Shown here: piece after piece, positions 53,089 to 61,634 of the stretch
Layout: each line of letters opens with the position of its first letter
Position numbering within the stretch: the first letter of the stretch is position 1
From: Roseihalotalea indica
GTDB taxonomy: Bacteria > Bacteroidota > Bacteroidia > Cytophagales > Cyclobacteriaceae
Length of the DNA: 64,000 nucleotides
Direction of reading: 5' to 3'
Assembly (NCBI RefSeq): GCF_022458895.1
Contig: NZ_JAINFL010000008.1
Span: forward strand, 206,864-270,863
Notes under the pieces: model-generated
The model's input: only the letters and a program-made list of their open reading frames with translations
Told to the model about the DNA's origin: nothing
Database searches by the model: none
Position numbers and translations under genes: made by a program

Positions 53089-53766
53089 ATGGCAGCGACA
53101 ACATCAAAGAAAAATAAACAGGCACCGGAAGATCAGGCCGCAAATCTGAAAGAGGCGTATATCGATTATCTTTTAGAGTATGGACAGGCTCCACCTTCCG
53201 TTTATCAGTTCACAAAGAGACAAAAGATGAAGGAGGCCGCTTTTTACGATTATTTTAACTCCTTCACCGCACTTGAGAAAGAAATCTGGAAAGGCTTTCT
53301 TGAAGAGACTATTACCCGCATTCAGAGTGACCCGGTATATATGGAATACTCAGTACGGGAAAAGCTGCTGGCGTTTTACTATACGTTCATTGAGATACTG
53401 AAAAACAATCGCAGCTACGTTATGGTCCGTCTAGAGCATATGCCTTCTCCCGGTCGGCGTTTGCCTAATAACAATGTATTTAGCAATCTTAAAGGAGCAT
53501 TTATTGATTATGCCAACGAACTGATCGCCGAGGGTAAAGAGATTGGTGAGATCGTTGATCGCCCGATCATTGGCAATCGCTACGACGAAGGCTTGTGGCG
53601 ACAGTTGCAGTTTGTGATCTATTTTTGGGTAAAAGACGACAGCCCTGGTTTTGAAAAGACCGATGCCGCCATTGAAAAAGCCGTTAACCTCTCATTCGAT
53701 ATTATGGGCCGCGGCCCGATTGATGCGGCGGTCGATTTTGCCAAATTCTTATACCAACAACGTTAA
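53089..53766 (+). CDS. TetR-like regulator paired with a UbiB kinase
   Basis: 225 residues. The N-terminal part (about 15-65) resembles a degenerate TetR helix-turn-helix (KEAYIDYLLEYGQAPPSVYQFTKRQKMKEAAFYDYFNSF), and the remainder is a helical TetR C-terminal domain. The usual TTMRDIA-type recognition helix is weak, so DNA binding is uncertain. It lies 60 bases upstream of the AarF/UbiB-family kinase gene on the same strand, a pairing I recall from other Bacteroidota, so the two are probably functionally linked. Confidence 0.75.
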   Translation: MAATTSKKNKQAPEDQAANLKEAYIDYLLEYGQAPPSVYQFTKRQKMKEAAFYDYFNSFTALEKEIWKGFLEETITRIQSDPVYMEYSVREKLLAFYYTFIEILKNNRSYVMVRLEHMPSPGRRLPNNNVFSNLKGAFIDYANELIAEGKEIGEIVDRPIIGNRYDEGLWRQLQFVIYFWVKDDSPGFEKTDAAIEKAVNLSFDIMGRGPIDAAVDFAKFLYQQR

Positions 53767-53826
53767 TCCACGAATAGCCAGGCAGTTGGTCAAACCAGCT
53801 TCGTTATTCATTCTCATTACATCCGC

Positions 53827-55152
53827 ATGAAAGAACAGAATAAGATCCCTACCTCGAAAGTGCAACGGGCTACGCGCTTTGTACGCACCGGTGCCAAAGT
53901 AGGCGGTAATTACGTAAAGTATTATACCCGCCGGGCGTTGAACCAGCCGGTGACCCGGGAGGCATTGCACGAAGACAACGCTCAGGATATTTATAATGAA
54001 CTAAGCGAATTGAAGGGCAGCGCGCTGAAAGTCTTGCAGATGATGAGCATGGACAAAAACCTGCTGCCCACTGCCTATACCGACCGCTTTGCCATGGCTC
54101 AGTACAGTGCCCCTCCCCTGTCGTATCCACTGGTGGTGAAGACTTTCCAGAACTATTTTGGTAAAGGCCCTAATGAGCTGTACGATACGTTTACCCGGCA
54201 AGCCAAAAATGCCGCCTCTATCGGGCAGGTACATCAGGCTACGCTGGATGGAAAGAAGTTGGCTGTAAAGATTCAGTATCCGGGAGTGGCTAATAGCATC
54301 AGTTCTGATCTGAAGATTGTAAAACCCTTTGCTATCCGTCTGTTCAACATTAACGAGCGGGACTTGGATCACTACTTGCAAGAGGTAGAAGGCAAACTAA
54401 TTGAAGAAACCGAATACGAGTTGGAAGTGCGCCGGGGCATAGAAATCTCTGAACAGTGCGGCGATATTGAGAATATTGACTTCCCCACCTACTATCCTGA
54501 AATGTCTTCTGAGCGCATTATTACCATGGACTGGCTGGATGGTATGCATATGAAGGAGTTCATTGCCACCAACCCTTCTCAGGAAGTACGCAACAGCATC
54601 GGCCAGGCCCTGTGGGACTTCTATAACCAGCAGGTACATTACCTGAAACAGGTACACGCCGACCCGCACCCGGGCAACTTCCTACTACGAGACGACGGTA
54701 CTTTAGGGGTCATTGACTTTGGCTGTGTAAAGGAGATTCCGGAAACATTCTATCAGCAGTACTTCAGCCTTATCCGACAGGACATTCTGCTGAAACCAGA
54801 GGAACTGGATGCCACTTTCTATGCTCTTGGCTTTATCAATGACGATGACACCGAAGCGGAAAAGAAAGTTTTTAAGAGTATTTTCGTGGAGATGATCCAG
54901 TTGCTGGGCCGTCCCTTTCATTATGATGAGTTTGATTTTGCCGATGATGATTACTTCAAACAGATTTTTGATTTAAGCGAGCGGGTCTCTAACACCGAAG
55001 AAGTAAGGCGGTCTCGTACGGCCCGTGGTCCTCGCGATGCCTTGTACATCAACCGCACTTATTTTGGTCTGTACAACCTCCTTAATGCTCTGGGCGCCAA
55101 GGTCATCACCCGCAAACCGGAATGGCTGCAAGCAGCTGCTTTCAGTGAATAA
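53827..55152 (+). CDS. ABC1/AarF/UbiB-family atypical kinase
   Basis: 441 residues. The family KxGQ region appears as GSALKVLQMMSMDKNLLP (about 58-75). An Ala-rich loop NAASIGQVHQATLDGKKLAVKIQYPG, in place of the usual P-loop, the catalytic QVHADPHPGNFLLRDDGTLGVIDFGCVKEIP and the QAAAF end are all present. UbiB-type proteins bind ATP and support quinone synthesis or lipid homeostasis; the true substrate is unknown. In the first motif the usual Gly-Gln is Val-Leu-Gln, a notable deviation. A secreted protein gene overlaps its end. Confidence 0.85.
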   Translation: MKEQNKIPTSKVQRATRFVRTGAKVGGNYVKYYTRRALNQPVTREALHEDNAQDIYNELSELKGSALKVLQMMSMDKNLLPTAYTDRFAMAQYSAPPLSYPLVVKTFQNYFGKGPNELYDTFTRQAKNAASIGQVHQATLDGKKLAVKIQYPGVANSISSDLKIVKPFAIRLFNINERDLDHYLQEVEGKLIEETEYELEVRRGIEISEQCGDIENIDFPTYYPEMSSERIITMDWLDGMHMKEFIATNPSQEVRNSIGQALWDFYNQQVHYLKQVHADPHPGNFLLRDDGTLGVIDFGCVKEIPETFYQQYFSLIRQDILLKPEELDATFYALGFINDDDTEAEKKVFKSIFVEMIQLLGRPFHYDEFDFADDDYFKQIFDLSERVSNTEEVRRSRTARGPRDALYINRTYFGLYNLLNALGAKVITRKPEWLQAAAFSE

Positions 55153-55855
55153 ACTTGTTTCTTTGCCTCAACTACTCATATTCTTACGCTTACAGCTGTA
55201 CTTCGCGTGTATAGTACTAACTGTATTTCTGTTATGTAATGCGCCAGTATGGGCTCAGGAGTACCAGTATGTCGGGCAGGTGGGTGAGAATGCTTACGAT
55301 ATTTCTGTTCGGGTCCGTACCGAAGCCGGGAAGCCGGTCCTCATATTAGAGGAGGATAAGCGATACTCCGAACATACCTTTGATAAAGCACTGGGCACTA
55401 AAAAGTGGGTGCTGCGCGATGCTAAAGATCACCATGATTTTACCGCCCGGCGCAGCGGTAACGAAATACACATTCAGGGCACATTTCAGGGCGAGCCGGT
55501 TGACAAAATTGTAGCTATTGACGAACGCCCGTGGTTTAATAAGCTGGACCATGGCTTAAGCGAGTTTGCCGCCTCCGATCAGAAAACGCTCTCTTTCTGG
55601 GTGCTGAAGCTTCTATCAGACCTGGACCCAGTAAAGTTTGAAGCGGAGAAGCAAGGAACAGAAACCATTACCATCGGGGAGCAGACGTACCCGGCAGTAA
55701 AGATCAAGCTTACAATTGATAACTTCTTACTATCCAAGCTATGGTCAGCTGAGCTGTGGTACCGCGCTTCGGATGGTCTGTTTTTGCGCTACGAAGGTGT
55801 AAATGGCGGCCCTGGCACCCCCGAAACAGTAATTGAGTTGGGCCAAACTAACTAA
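55145..55855 (+). CDS. Secreted beta-rich protein of unknown function
   Basis: About 236 residues from a GTG at 55145 that overlaps the UbiB stop by eight bases; the frame is open further upstream but only as a shadow of UbiB. A hydrophobic signal (FACIVLTVFLLCNAPVWAQ) is followed by a beta-rich domain that reads like the DUF6134/DUF3108-type lipocalin-like proteins (VAIDERPWFNKLDHGLSEF, TITIGEQTYPAVKI, SAELWYRASDGLFLRYEG). The translational overlap suggests one operon with TetR and UbiB, perhaps for lipid or quinone traffic. Function not recognised. Confidence 0.6.
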   Translation: MNKLVSLPQLLIFLRLQLYFACIVLTVFLLCNAPVWAQEYQYVGQVGENAYDISVRVRTEAGKPVLILEEDKRYSEHTFDKALGTKKWVLRDAKDHHDFTARRSGNEIHIQGTFQGEPVDKIVAIDERPWFNKLDHGLSEFAASDQKTLSFWVLKLLSDLDPVKFEAEKQGTETITIGEQTYPAVKIKLTIDNFLLSKLWSAELWYRASDGLFLRYEGVNGGPGTPETVIELGQTN

Positions 55856-56088
55856 CCTATATCCCCGACATACTTACTATTTAATGTACTTGGTTAGGTT
55901 CTATACAGAGGAGGAGCGCGCTAATAACTAACGTCTTCAAAGTATATCTTAAGATGACCTTCGAGGTGATAATGCTATTTGCCAACTTGTCAAATCTTTC
56001 TAGAACGTACTTAAAATTTTTACCTCACCAAAGTCAAGTTTATCGGGAGAAATTAAGTTAGTATTTCGGTAGACAATCAAACTAGCCA

Positions 56089-56991
56089 TCAGTCTCTTTT
56101 TATGTATTTCTGCCAGTTGTGTTGTTCTTTGAACCCTAGCACTTCACGGATTTTACGATTTGAGTACAAGGCTTCATATTCTCCTAATTCGCGGGTAATG
56201 GGCACACCGGGGAAAAACCGTTCAGCCAATTCTTTGCTGGGGATAATCGCACCGTTGTGATCGTTTCCCGCATTAAAAACCTGGTAACCCAGAGCGTCTT
56301 TTTTCAAACATAAATCCACAATCTGCCCCAGGTCACGTGCATCAATATAACAGAACGCATTCCGGCGCCGCACTTCTGGGTGCTCGAAATAATACGGAAA
56401 CAGTTCAGTGTATTCGTGGGGTTCAATGACGTTTCCGATACGAAGGGCATAGATATCAAAGCCTGAACGCCGTTGAAAGCCGCGGGCCGTTTTCTCATTC
56501 ACCACCTTCGATAATCCATAACTATCCATGGGGTCAACATCATAGTCTTCTTCCAACGGCAACGATTTGGGGTTGGTTTGACCATCTGAAAAGCAGATAC
56601 CGTAGGTGGTCTCGGATGAAGCGATAATAATCTTCTTGATGCCAAGTTTAACCGCCGCTTCAATCACGTTGTAAGTGCCTATGGTATTGACCCGAAAAGT
56701 TTCATTATCAGGTTTGATTAAGATCCTCGGCACGGCCGCAAAATGTACTACCGCATCAAATTTGGGTATACCATTACCCGGTTCCAACTCATCTAACCCG
56801 GCATACGAACGCATGGCATTAAACATCTGTCCGGAATCCGTGATATCAGCTACCAGATTATCCACTCCTGGGTAATCCAAAGGTACCAGGTCTACGTTCA
56901 TTACTCTATGTCCTTGGTCGAGAAGGTAAGGTATCACGTGCTTTCCTGCTTTTCCCGATCCCCCCGTAAAAAATATTCGCTTTTTGGTCAT
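56089..56991 (-). CDS. NAD-dependent epimerase/dehydratase (extended SDR)
   Basis: 300 residues. The NAD-binding motif TGGSGKAG (about 9-16), the middle VVHFAAVPRI and the active-site YGLSK (Y and K of YxxxK) are present, with Ser/Thr in IIASSETTYG as third catalytic residue. It resembles nucleotide-sugar epimerases and uronate dehydrogenase-type proteins. It is monocistronic and minus strand. The substrate is unknown. Confidence 0.85.
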   Translation of the reverse strand: MTKKRIFFTGGSGKAGKHVIPYLLDQGHRVMNVDLVPLDYPGVDNLVADITDSGQMFNAMRSYAGLDELEPGNGIPKFDAVVHFAAVPRILIKPDNETFRVNTIGTYNVIEAAVKLGIKKIIIASSETTYGICFSDGQTNPKSLPLEEDYDVDPMDSYGLSKVVNEKTARGFQRRSGFDIYALRIGNVIEPHEYTELFPYYFEHPEVRRRNAFCYIDARDLGQIVDLCLKKDALGYQVFNAGNDHNGAIIPSKELAERFFPGVPITRELGEYEALYSNRKIREVLGFKEQHNWQKYIKRD

Positions 56992-57172
56992 GCGTTCTCC
57001 TATTTAATCATGATTTTTATTGGTTACCTGCTAAGAATGGATGTGCTGCCTATCTTATATCAGGTCCACTATTGATAATGGCAAATGTAGGAATAATAGA
57101 ATGTCTTGCTGGCAGGAGTAACATTCTATTTCAAATGCTTTATTTAAGGCGACAGATTGCACTCCCATAATG

Positions 57173-57733
57173 TCAGTCATCCACTATTGTCTGCTGAGGG
57201 GCGTATATGAGCTGAACTACGCCCGATTTAAATTTCTTCACGTCAGTCAGCACAAGATTTAACCGGTCGTTGATGTGCCCGAATAAGGGTTTCCCGGCTC
57301 CTAAAACAGTAGGATGCACGGCAACCCTATACCTATCGACCAGTCCAAGATTGATGAATGTGGTAATAAGCTTTGCCCCACCATAAAGCCAGATATCCTT
57401 TCCTTCAGTATTTTTTATTTCTTCAACCTTTCTGGCAATGTCTGAAGAAATATACATAGCATTTTCATCTTGCCTGGGCCGGCTGGAAAACACAAACTTT
57501 TGTTTTGAATGAACCGCTGCCCAAATGTCCTTTTCCGTTTCCGTAGCGGTAGGCTCCGGCTGGTAGTTTCCCCACATATCATAGCTCACCCGGCCATAAA
57601 AAATAGTATCAATGCTAGCCAGAAATTCTTCAAAGCCCATATCATCATCCATAATGCACCAATCAATCTCGCCATTGGGCCCCTCTATAAACCCATCCAG
57701 GGTCACGGCCAGGTCTAATACTATGTTTCTCAT
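57173..57733 (-). CDS. Dihydrofolate reductase-family (RibD C-terminal type) protein
   Basis: 186 residues. The fold is recognised from LDLAVTLDGFIEGPNGEIDW at the start, DTIFYGRVSYDMWGNY, FVFSSRP, IWLYGGAKLITTFINLGLVD and HPTVLGAGKPLF. These proteins are NADPH-dependent reductases of the RibD C-terminal/YyaP-YwjB group, with unknown substrate, and are not the essential folate enzyme. The gene is the first (most 3') of the minus-strand accessory run. Confidence 0.85.
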   Translation of the reverse strand: MRNIVLDLAVTLDGFIEGPNGEIDWCIMDDDMGFEEFLASIDTIFYGRVSYDMWGNYQPEPTATETEKDIWAAVHSKQKFVFSSRPRQDENAMYISSDIARKVEEIKNTEGKDIWLYGGAKLITTFINLGLVDRYRVAVHPTVLGAGKPLFGHINDRLNLVLTDVKKFKSGVVQLIYAPQQTIVDD

Positions 57734-58095
57734 GTTTATCGGTAGATGTGTGTATTTATATCTGATAAATAGGATTGCCTTCTGTTCTCAATGCTTACTT
57801 ACTAGTCAGGCGTGAGTGCCGGAAAGACTAGCAGCCTAGCATTTTCACGTAGAAAAATCTTGGTACTAATGTAACCATTCAAAAGTAATGAAACCGGTAT
57901 ATTATGTAGCTATGTGGTTGAGCTATGCCAAAAATACTACCATGACTCTTATGAGAATCAATCCCAGGAACGCATAAAACCACTTTATTACCTTCTTAAA
58001 GTTCTTCATTTAATCGGTAGCTTCGTAAAAATTGCCACTGGCATTCGAAGCAGACACCGGCTCTGCTGGCAATCTGAGTAATGTTAACCGCTGCT
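57734..58095. other. Intergenic region with a hairpin and a possible 28-codon gene
   Basis: 362 bases. Behind the DUF6624 gene lies a hairpin (58031-58073: ATTGCCA and GCAGA pair with TCTGC and TGGCAAT). Further on is a tiny frame on the minus strand (57923-58009). The rest is AT-rich without recognisable signals. Confidence 0.5.
57923..58009 (-). CDS. Possible 28-residue membrane micropeptide
   Basis: ATG to TAG, 29 codons. The product starts with a basic segment (MKNFKKVIKWF) and continues as an uninterrupted hydrophobic helix with one Arg (YAFLGLILIRVMVVFLA). That design is typical of small membrane peptides, including type I toxins, but a short random frame can look like this. No ribosome-binding evidence. 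Confidence 0.25.
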   Translation of the reverse strand: MKNFKKVIKWFYAFLGLILIRVMVVFLA

Positions 58096-58689
58096 TTAAT
58101 TCGTAGATTTATAATCAATATCGAAATGCTTAAGATATTCTTCAATAGGACCTAAACCTACTTCTGCCCGTCTTTTATTCACATTTTGCGGGTCTTCAAT
58201 GGGGTATAAGGCCCAATTGTCGCTTCCATTTTTCTTCTGGACCTGAGAGCCATACTTTTGTTTCTCTCCTCTATCCATCAGCATCCTGTCTTCCATTAAA
58301 GCTACTGTGCTCCACGAAAGATCACCTTGATCAGCACTCTTTTTTATTAGAGGGAAATATTTTTCTCGAAGGCTCTTAGGTGCATGTTGGATGACAAGAA
58401 ATACCGCTTCAACACTTTTATTGCCGTGCGCGTCTACCGTCGGGAATCCACAATTTTCAATAGTACTTACTACAATTTGCTGGTTATCCTTATCAGTTTC
58501 AGCGTTTCCCCCTGATCCCCCTTGGCGATTTCCCTGATCAGTATCGTAAACGGTTTCTAAGATTTCTTGTATTTCAGAGCAATCAATATCAATAATACTG
58601 ATAGGCTCCCCCTCTTCAAAAGCCTGTTTTATCTTTTCAATCAGCACTTTATCCTGATTAGTAGCTCTTCTTATTACCACTTCGACCAC
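58096..58689 (-). CDS. DUF6624 domain protein
   Basis: 197 residues without a signal peptide. The diagnostic stretch is FPTVDAHGNKSVEAVFLVIQHAPKSLREKYFPLIKKSADQGDLSWSTVALMEDRMLMDRGEKQKYGSQ, with IEDPQNVNKRRAEVGLGPIEEYL following. Function of the family is unknown; it occurs in accessory regions of many Bacteroidota. A small lipoprotein gene lies 21 bases upstream and is probably in the same transcript. Confidence 0.75.
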   Translation of the reverse strand: MVEVVIRRATNQDKVLIEKIKQAFEEGEPISIIDIDCSEIQEILETVYDTDQGNRQGGSGGNAETDKDNQQIVVSTIENCGFPTVDAHGNKSVEAVFLVIQHAPKSLREKYFPLIKKSADQGDLSWSTVALMEDRMLMDRGEKQKYGSQVQKKNGSDNWALYPIEDPQNVNKRRAEVGLGPIEEYLKHFDIDYKSTN

Positions 58690-58710
58690 CTCATTGTCTG
58701 AATTTACATA

Positions 58711-58944
58711 CTAATCTCCGAAGCTTTCTTCTCGGTTTATTTTGCGAAGCTCATCTCTTAGAATAATATTTCCCATACTATCCTTAAACACTATATTTTC
58801 AGATAAGTGATTCCTCGCTCTGGCACGTTCTATTAATTCAGTATCACTTAATTTTCTTAATCCTTGAGGGGTATAATTAGGGTTCTTACCGCAGGAAACT
58901 ATTACGATAAGAAAAACGATTAAAACTAGGCCTGCTTTATTCAT
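58711..58944 (-). CDS. Small lipoprotein
   Basis: 77 residues. The signal MNKAGLVLIVFLIVIVSC ends in a lipobox with Cys18, followed by a Lys/Asn/Pro linker and a short charged helical part (LIERARARNHLSENIVFKD). No family recognised. It probably works with the DUF6624 protein encoded next. Confidence 0.6.
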   Translation of the reverse strand: MNKAGLVLIVFLIVIVSCGKNPNYTPQGLRKLSDTELIERARARNHLSENIVFKDSMGNIILRDELRKINREESFGD

Positions 58945-59267
58945 TGTTTGCTATTTCACTTGGAGGCTAACATCTAGCTACCATAAAGGGTGGTGGAAAG
59001 CGCAGCTTCTCCATCTGCTCCAAGCCCCACCGATTATTAAATTTACAATTCATGGCGGACAATTCAAGTGCTACTAAACTTTCCTAATCGATAAAACCCC
59101 CTTCATTGATAACATTAGAGTTTATTCCGAGCATTATGGAAGAAGCTATTTTCTTTTAAGATGCTTATTGACCAGGTCAGGTAAGGATTACCGGAGGCGG
59201 TATAAAGGGACCTGCCTCCGGCCACCCGCTTTCTTCTCTAAAAGAACATCAGAATAATGTCTATTTG
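58945..59267. other. Intergenic region with palindrome and MITE-like copy B
   Basis: 323 bases. It contains a moderately paired hairpin (58989-59031, GGTGG...GCAG with CTGC...CCACC), then the repeat copy B. No gene. Confidence 0.5.
59120..59263. repeat. MITE-like repeat, copy B
   Basis: 144 bases sharing both ends with 52663-52828. Its terminal inverted repeats, TAGAGTTTATTCCGA (59116-59130) and TCAGAATAATGTCTA (59249-59263), match at 12 of 15 positions. It ends four bases before the stop codon of the neighbouring lipoprotein gene. Confidence 0.7.
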
Positions 59268-59834
59268 CTACAGAGCGTCTTTTCTAGATACGTACAACTC
59301 AATTGCTTTCCGATAATTTATTGCCCCATTCATGGTCAAATCGTGTACAAATCCATCAAGTTCAGGATGATTCATGTTGACCCAGCTGACTAGAGAATCT
59401 CTTTCCTCTTGCCAGACATTCCAGTCAGCACCCGGGCAGTCTAGTGATTCAAGCTTTGTTATTTTATCCGAATTAAATGAGATCTTAAACCTACAGGTCA
59501 AAGGGTTGTTTTTTAGAAATTCGTAGCGTTTAGAACTTGAAGCCACTGTTGCAATTACCTGGTTATTCTGTTCTTCTAGTTCGATAATTTTATAAGTCGG
59601 TTGGAATACAGAGTCCCACTTGAAATGTTCATGAAAACTGCTATGTGAGAAAGGCATAACATAATCCCCTTCGACAATGGTTATGCTATCAGTTATTAAT
59701 GGTACCAGTTGAGAGAAATCGGAAGCGTTGAAGGCATCATAATACTTAGTTACCACCTCGGTGCGAGATAATTTTTCGTTACTACATCCAGCCAAGAGAG
59801 TTATGAGAGAGAAGAGAATAAAATATTTTTTCAT
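59268..59834 (-). CDS. Lipoprotein with NTF2/SnoaL-like domain
   Basis: 188 residues from the ATG at 59834; an ATG four codons earlier is possible but weakens the signal. The signal MKKYFILFSLITLLAGC has a lipobox. The mature part begins with VVTKYYDAFNASDFSQLVPLITDSITIVEGDY, the alpha-helix/strand start of NTF2-like folds, and ends helical. The catalytic or ligand role is unknown. The C-terminus touches MITE-like copy B. Confidence 0.65.
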   Translation of the reverse strand: MKKYFILFSLITLLAGCSNEKLSRTEVVTKYYDAFNASDFSQLVPLITDSITIVEGDYVMPFSHSSFHEHFKWDSVFQPTYKIIELEEQNNQVIATVASSSKRYEFLKNNPLTCRFKISFNSDKITKLESLDCPGADWNVWQEERDSLVSWVNMNHPELDGFVHDLTMNGAINYRKAIELYVSRKDAL

Positions 59835-59850
59835 AAATTGATGCATTACT

Positions 59851-59974
59851 GGTAGCAGTATCGTGTATGAATAATAGCGGATTTAATGCACTGCTTTTTC
59901 GGTTAAACACAAAGTTACTTGTAAATACATAATTTTCGACAAGCAGCCCATCTGCTATTGCTTATACACATTGT
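59851..59974. repeat. Long imperfect palindrome behind the SDR gene (attC-like)
   Basis: GTGTATGAATAATAGC and GCTATTGCTTATACAC pair at 13 of 16 positions, with an inner AAGCAG/CTGCTT stem part and a variable middle. It starts right after the SDR stop and ends before the next gene. Confidence 0.5.
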
Positions 59975-60000
59975 TTGCAGTTCATTGTTTTCCTCTTTTA

Positions 60001-60741
60001 TCACCAAGGAATTTCGCCTGTTTCAGGATTGGTTTCTTCACTAAAGAATTTACCAGTCGGACCGTCTTGGCCTATCATTGCATATTTAATGACCCTTTTG
60101 GCCGCAGTTTCTACATCACCGCCATTGCCAAACGTGAAATCTGTGCTGGTTAAACCCGGACAAACGGCATTGACTTTAAAACTGGTATCCCGAAGTTCGT
60201 ACGCCAAATGAATGGTATACATATTCAATGCTGCTTTTGAGGCGGCATATACTGCATATTTTGCATAGTTATAAGCAGGCCAGTTAAGGTCACTCTGTAA
60301 GGTAAGAGAACCGACACTCGTACTCAGATTTACGATTCTTGGCGTGTTTGAATTTCGTAGTAAGTCAATAAATACTTTTGTTACTCTTGCCGTTCCTATC
60401 ACGTTGGTATCAAACGCAGCCTGAAATTCTTCAGGTTTAGCTTCAAGGGCTGTGTAAGGATTGCTTCCTCCGTTGATACCTGCATTGTTGATTAAGACAT
60501 CCAAAACGTCCGTTTTTTTCCCGATTTCTTCACGAGCTTTTAGCACGGAAGCATCATCCGTTACATCCAGCTGTATCATTTCTGCATTAGTTAAACCTTC
60601 TGCCTTTAGTTTGTCAACAGCATTTAAACCATTCTGAATATTTCGACTACCAATGTAAACGTGAAACCCATTTTGTAATAATAGTCTAGCTGTTTCAAAG
60701 CCAATCCCTTTGTTAGCTCCTGTAATAAGTGCTTTCATCAT
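60001..60741 (-). CDS. Short-chain dehydrogenase/reductase
   Basis: 246 residues from the ATG at 60741 (MMKALITG); the frame is open 21 codons further upstream but those codons overlap the palindrome and encode no family sequence. The nucleotide-binding TGANKGIG, the NNAG motif in LINNAGING, the catalytic Ser in VNLSTSVGS and YAVYAASK (Y-K pair) are all present. It is a classical carbonyl-reductase-like SDR using NADPH. It follows a Crp/Fnr regulator by 77 bases with an 18-bp palindrome between them, so it is probably that regulator's target. Confidence 0.85.
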   Translation of the reverse strand: MMKALITGANKGIGFETARLLLQNGFHVYIGSRNIQNGLNAVDKLKAEGLTNAEMIQLDVTDDASVLKAREEIGKKTDVLDVLINNAGINGGSNPYTALEAKPEEFQAAFDTNVIGTARVTKVFIDLLRNSNTPRIVNLSTSVGSLTLQSDLNWPAYNYAKYAVYAASKAALNMYTIHLAYELRDTSFKVNAVCPGLTSTDFTFGNGGDVETAAKRVIKYAMIGQDGPTGKFFSEETNPETGEIPW

Positions 60742-60795
60742 TTTATTTTCATTTTTAATTAATGAGACAAAGCTCGCTTGATTAAAAATGAACTG

Positions 60796-60813
60796 TTTTA
60801 CCATATGGTAAAA
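60796..60813. promoter_or_regulatory. 18-bp perfect palindrome in front of the SDR gene
   Basis: TTTTACCATATGGTAAAA, located between the Crp/Fnr stop and the SDR start. Its GGTAAAA half-site recurs upstream of the Crp/Fnr gene. Symmetry and position suit a Crp/Fnr operator. Confidence 0.6.
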
Positions 60814-60818
60814 AGCGA

Positions 60819-61385
60819 TTAGCGAATGTTTTTCCTTATTCTGCTTAAGGATTGTTGGGTAACCCCCAGAAAAGATGCGATGTACGTCAATGGAATGCGG
60901 TTAATAAGTGAGGGGTAGTTTTCCATAAATTCTAAATAACGAGTAGTAGCATCTTGCGAAACTACCGGACCTTTTCTGGATTTATGGTACATGCATACTT
61001 GCACCATTTTGTTTTTAATGCTGTCCCAACCCACAATAATCTGCGATAGCTCATCCCAGCTTTGCTTAGAAAATACCATGAGTTTACAGTCGATACAAGC
61101 CTGTAAATATTCAGAAGAAACTGTGTTAGACTCAAAATTAAGATAGTCAACCATTAAGCTATTCTCATTGATAAAACAACGGGTTATTTCCTCTCCTTCC
61201 TTATTGTAATAGCAACCACGAACAACCCCCTTTACTACAAATCCAACTTGTCTTGGAATTTTTCCTGCCTCTGAAAAATATTCTTCTTTGCGAAGGACTA
61301 ATTCTTTTGCATTCCGGGTAACAAGCTTGATCTGTTGTTGATTGAGATTACCAAATTGTAAGATATATTCTATCAGTTCTTTCAT
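60819..61385 (-). CDS. Crp/Fnr-family transcriptional regulator (next to SDR gene)
   Basis: 188 residues. The N-terminal cyclic-nucleotide-binding-like domain (about 20-110) shows RKEEYFSEAGKIPRQVGFVVKGVVRGCYY. The C-terminal helix-turn-helix is IPLTYIASFLGVTQQSLSRIRK. These short Bacteroidota forms lack the arginine-based cAMP site of true CRP, so the signal is unknown. A palindrome precedes the gene (61392-61411), suggesting autoregulation. Confidence 0.85.
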   Translation of the reverse strand: MKELIEYILQFGNLNQQQIKLVTRNAKELVLRKEEYFSEAGKIPRQVGFVVKGVVRGCYYNKEGEEITRCFINENSLMVDYLNFESNTVSSEYLQACIDCKLMVFSKQSWDELSQIIVGWDSIKNKMVQVCMYHKSRKGPVVSQDATTRYLEFMENYPSLINRIPLTYIASFLGVTQQSLSRIRKNIR

Positions 61386-61391
61386 AATGGC

Positions 61392-61411
61392 AAGTTGGTA
61401 AAAACCAACTT
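61392..61411. promoter_or_regulatory. Perfect 8-bp inverted repeat in front of the Crp/Fnr gene
   Basis: AAGTTGGT AAAA ACCAACTT, seven bases before the Crp/Fnr start. It contains the GGTAAAA half-site seen at 60796-60813, and another TTGGTAAAAG lies close by near 61430. Confidence 0.55.
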
Positions 61412-61450
61412 TTGATGATTTATCATTTGGTAAAAGGTTGCGATTTCAAT

Positions 61451-61587
61451 GACCACCAACGGTTTCGGGCTTTGCGTTTGGGCGGGTTTCGGGGCACAAA
61501 ACTGTCAACCAGCACTGAACTTGAATAGAAGCACGGAGCTCCAAGTTTGCACTTCGCCCCAACTACGCAAAACCTGTGTTGGTAGCT
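61451..61587. repeat. Long imperfect palindrome (attC-like)
   Basis: Outer ACCAAC/GTTGGT and inner TTTGCGT...TGGGCG elements pair across 137 bases. It follows the stop of the barrel-like protein gene. I recall closely similar sequences between accessory genes of other Bacteroidota; unverified. Confidence 0.55.
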
Positions 61588-61634
61588 GGTGTTACGTCTT
61601 TATTGTTTCAGCCACATTCCTAACCTCCACAAAA

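Noticed and set aside
57173..57733. Folate-pathway dihydrofolate reductase or integron-type trimethoprim resistance
   Set aside because: The sequence fits the RibD C-terminal/YyaP group, lacks classical DHFR motifs and is longer than cassette-borne dfr genes.
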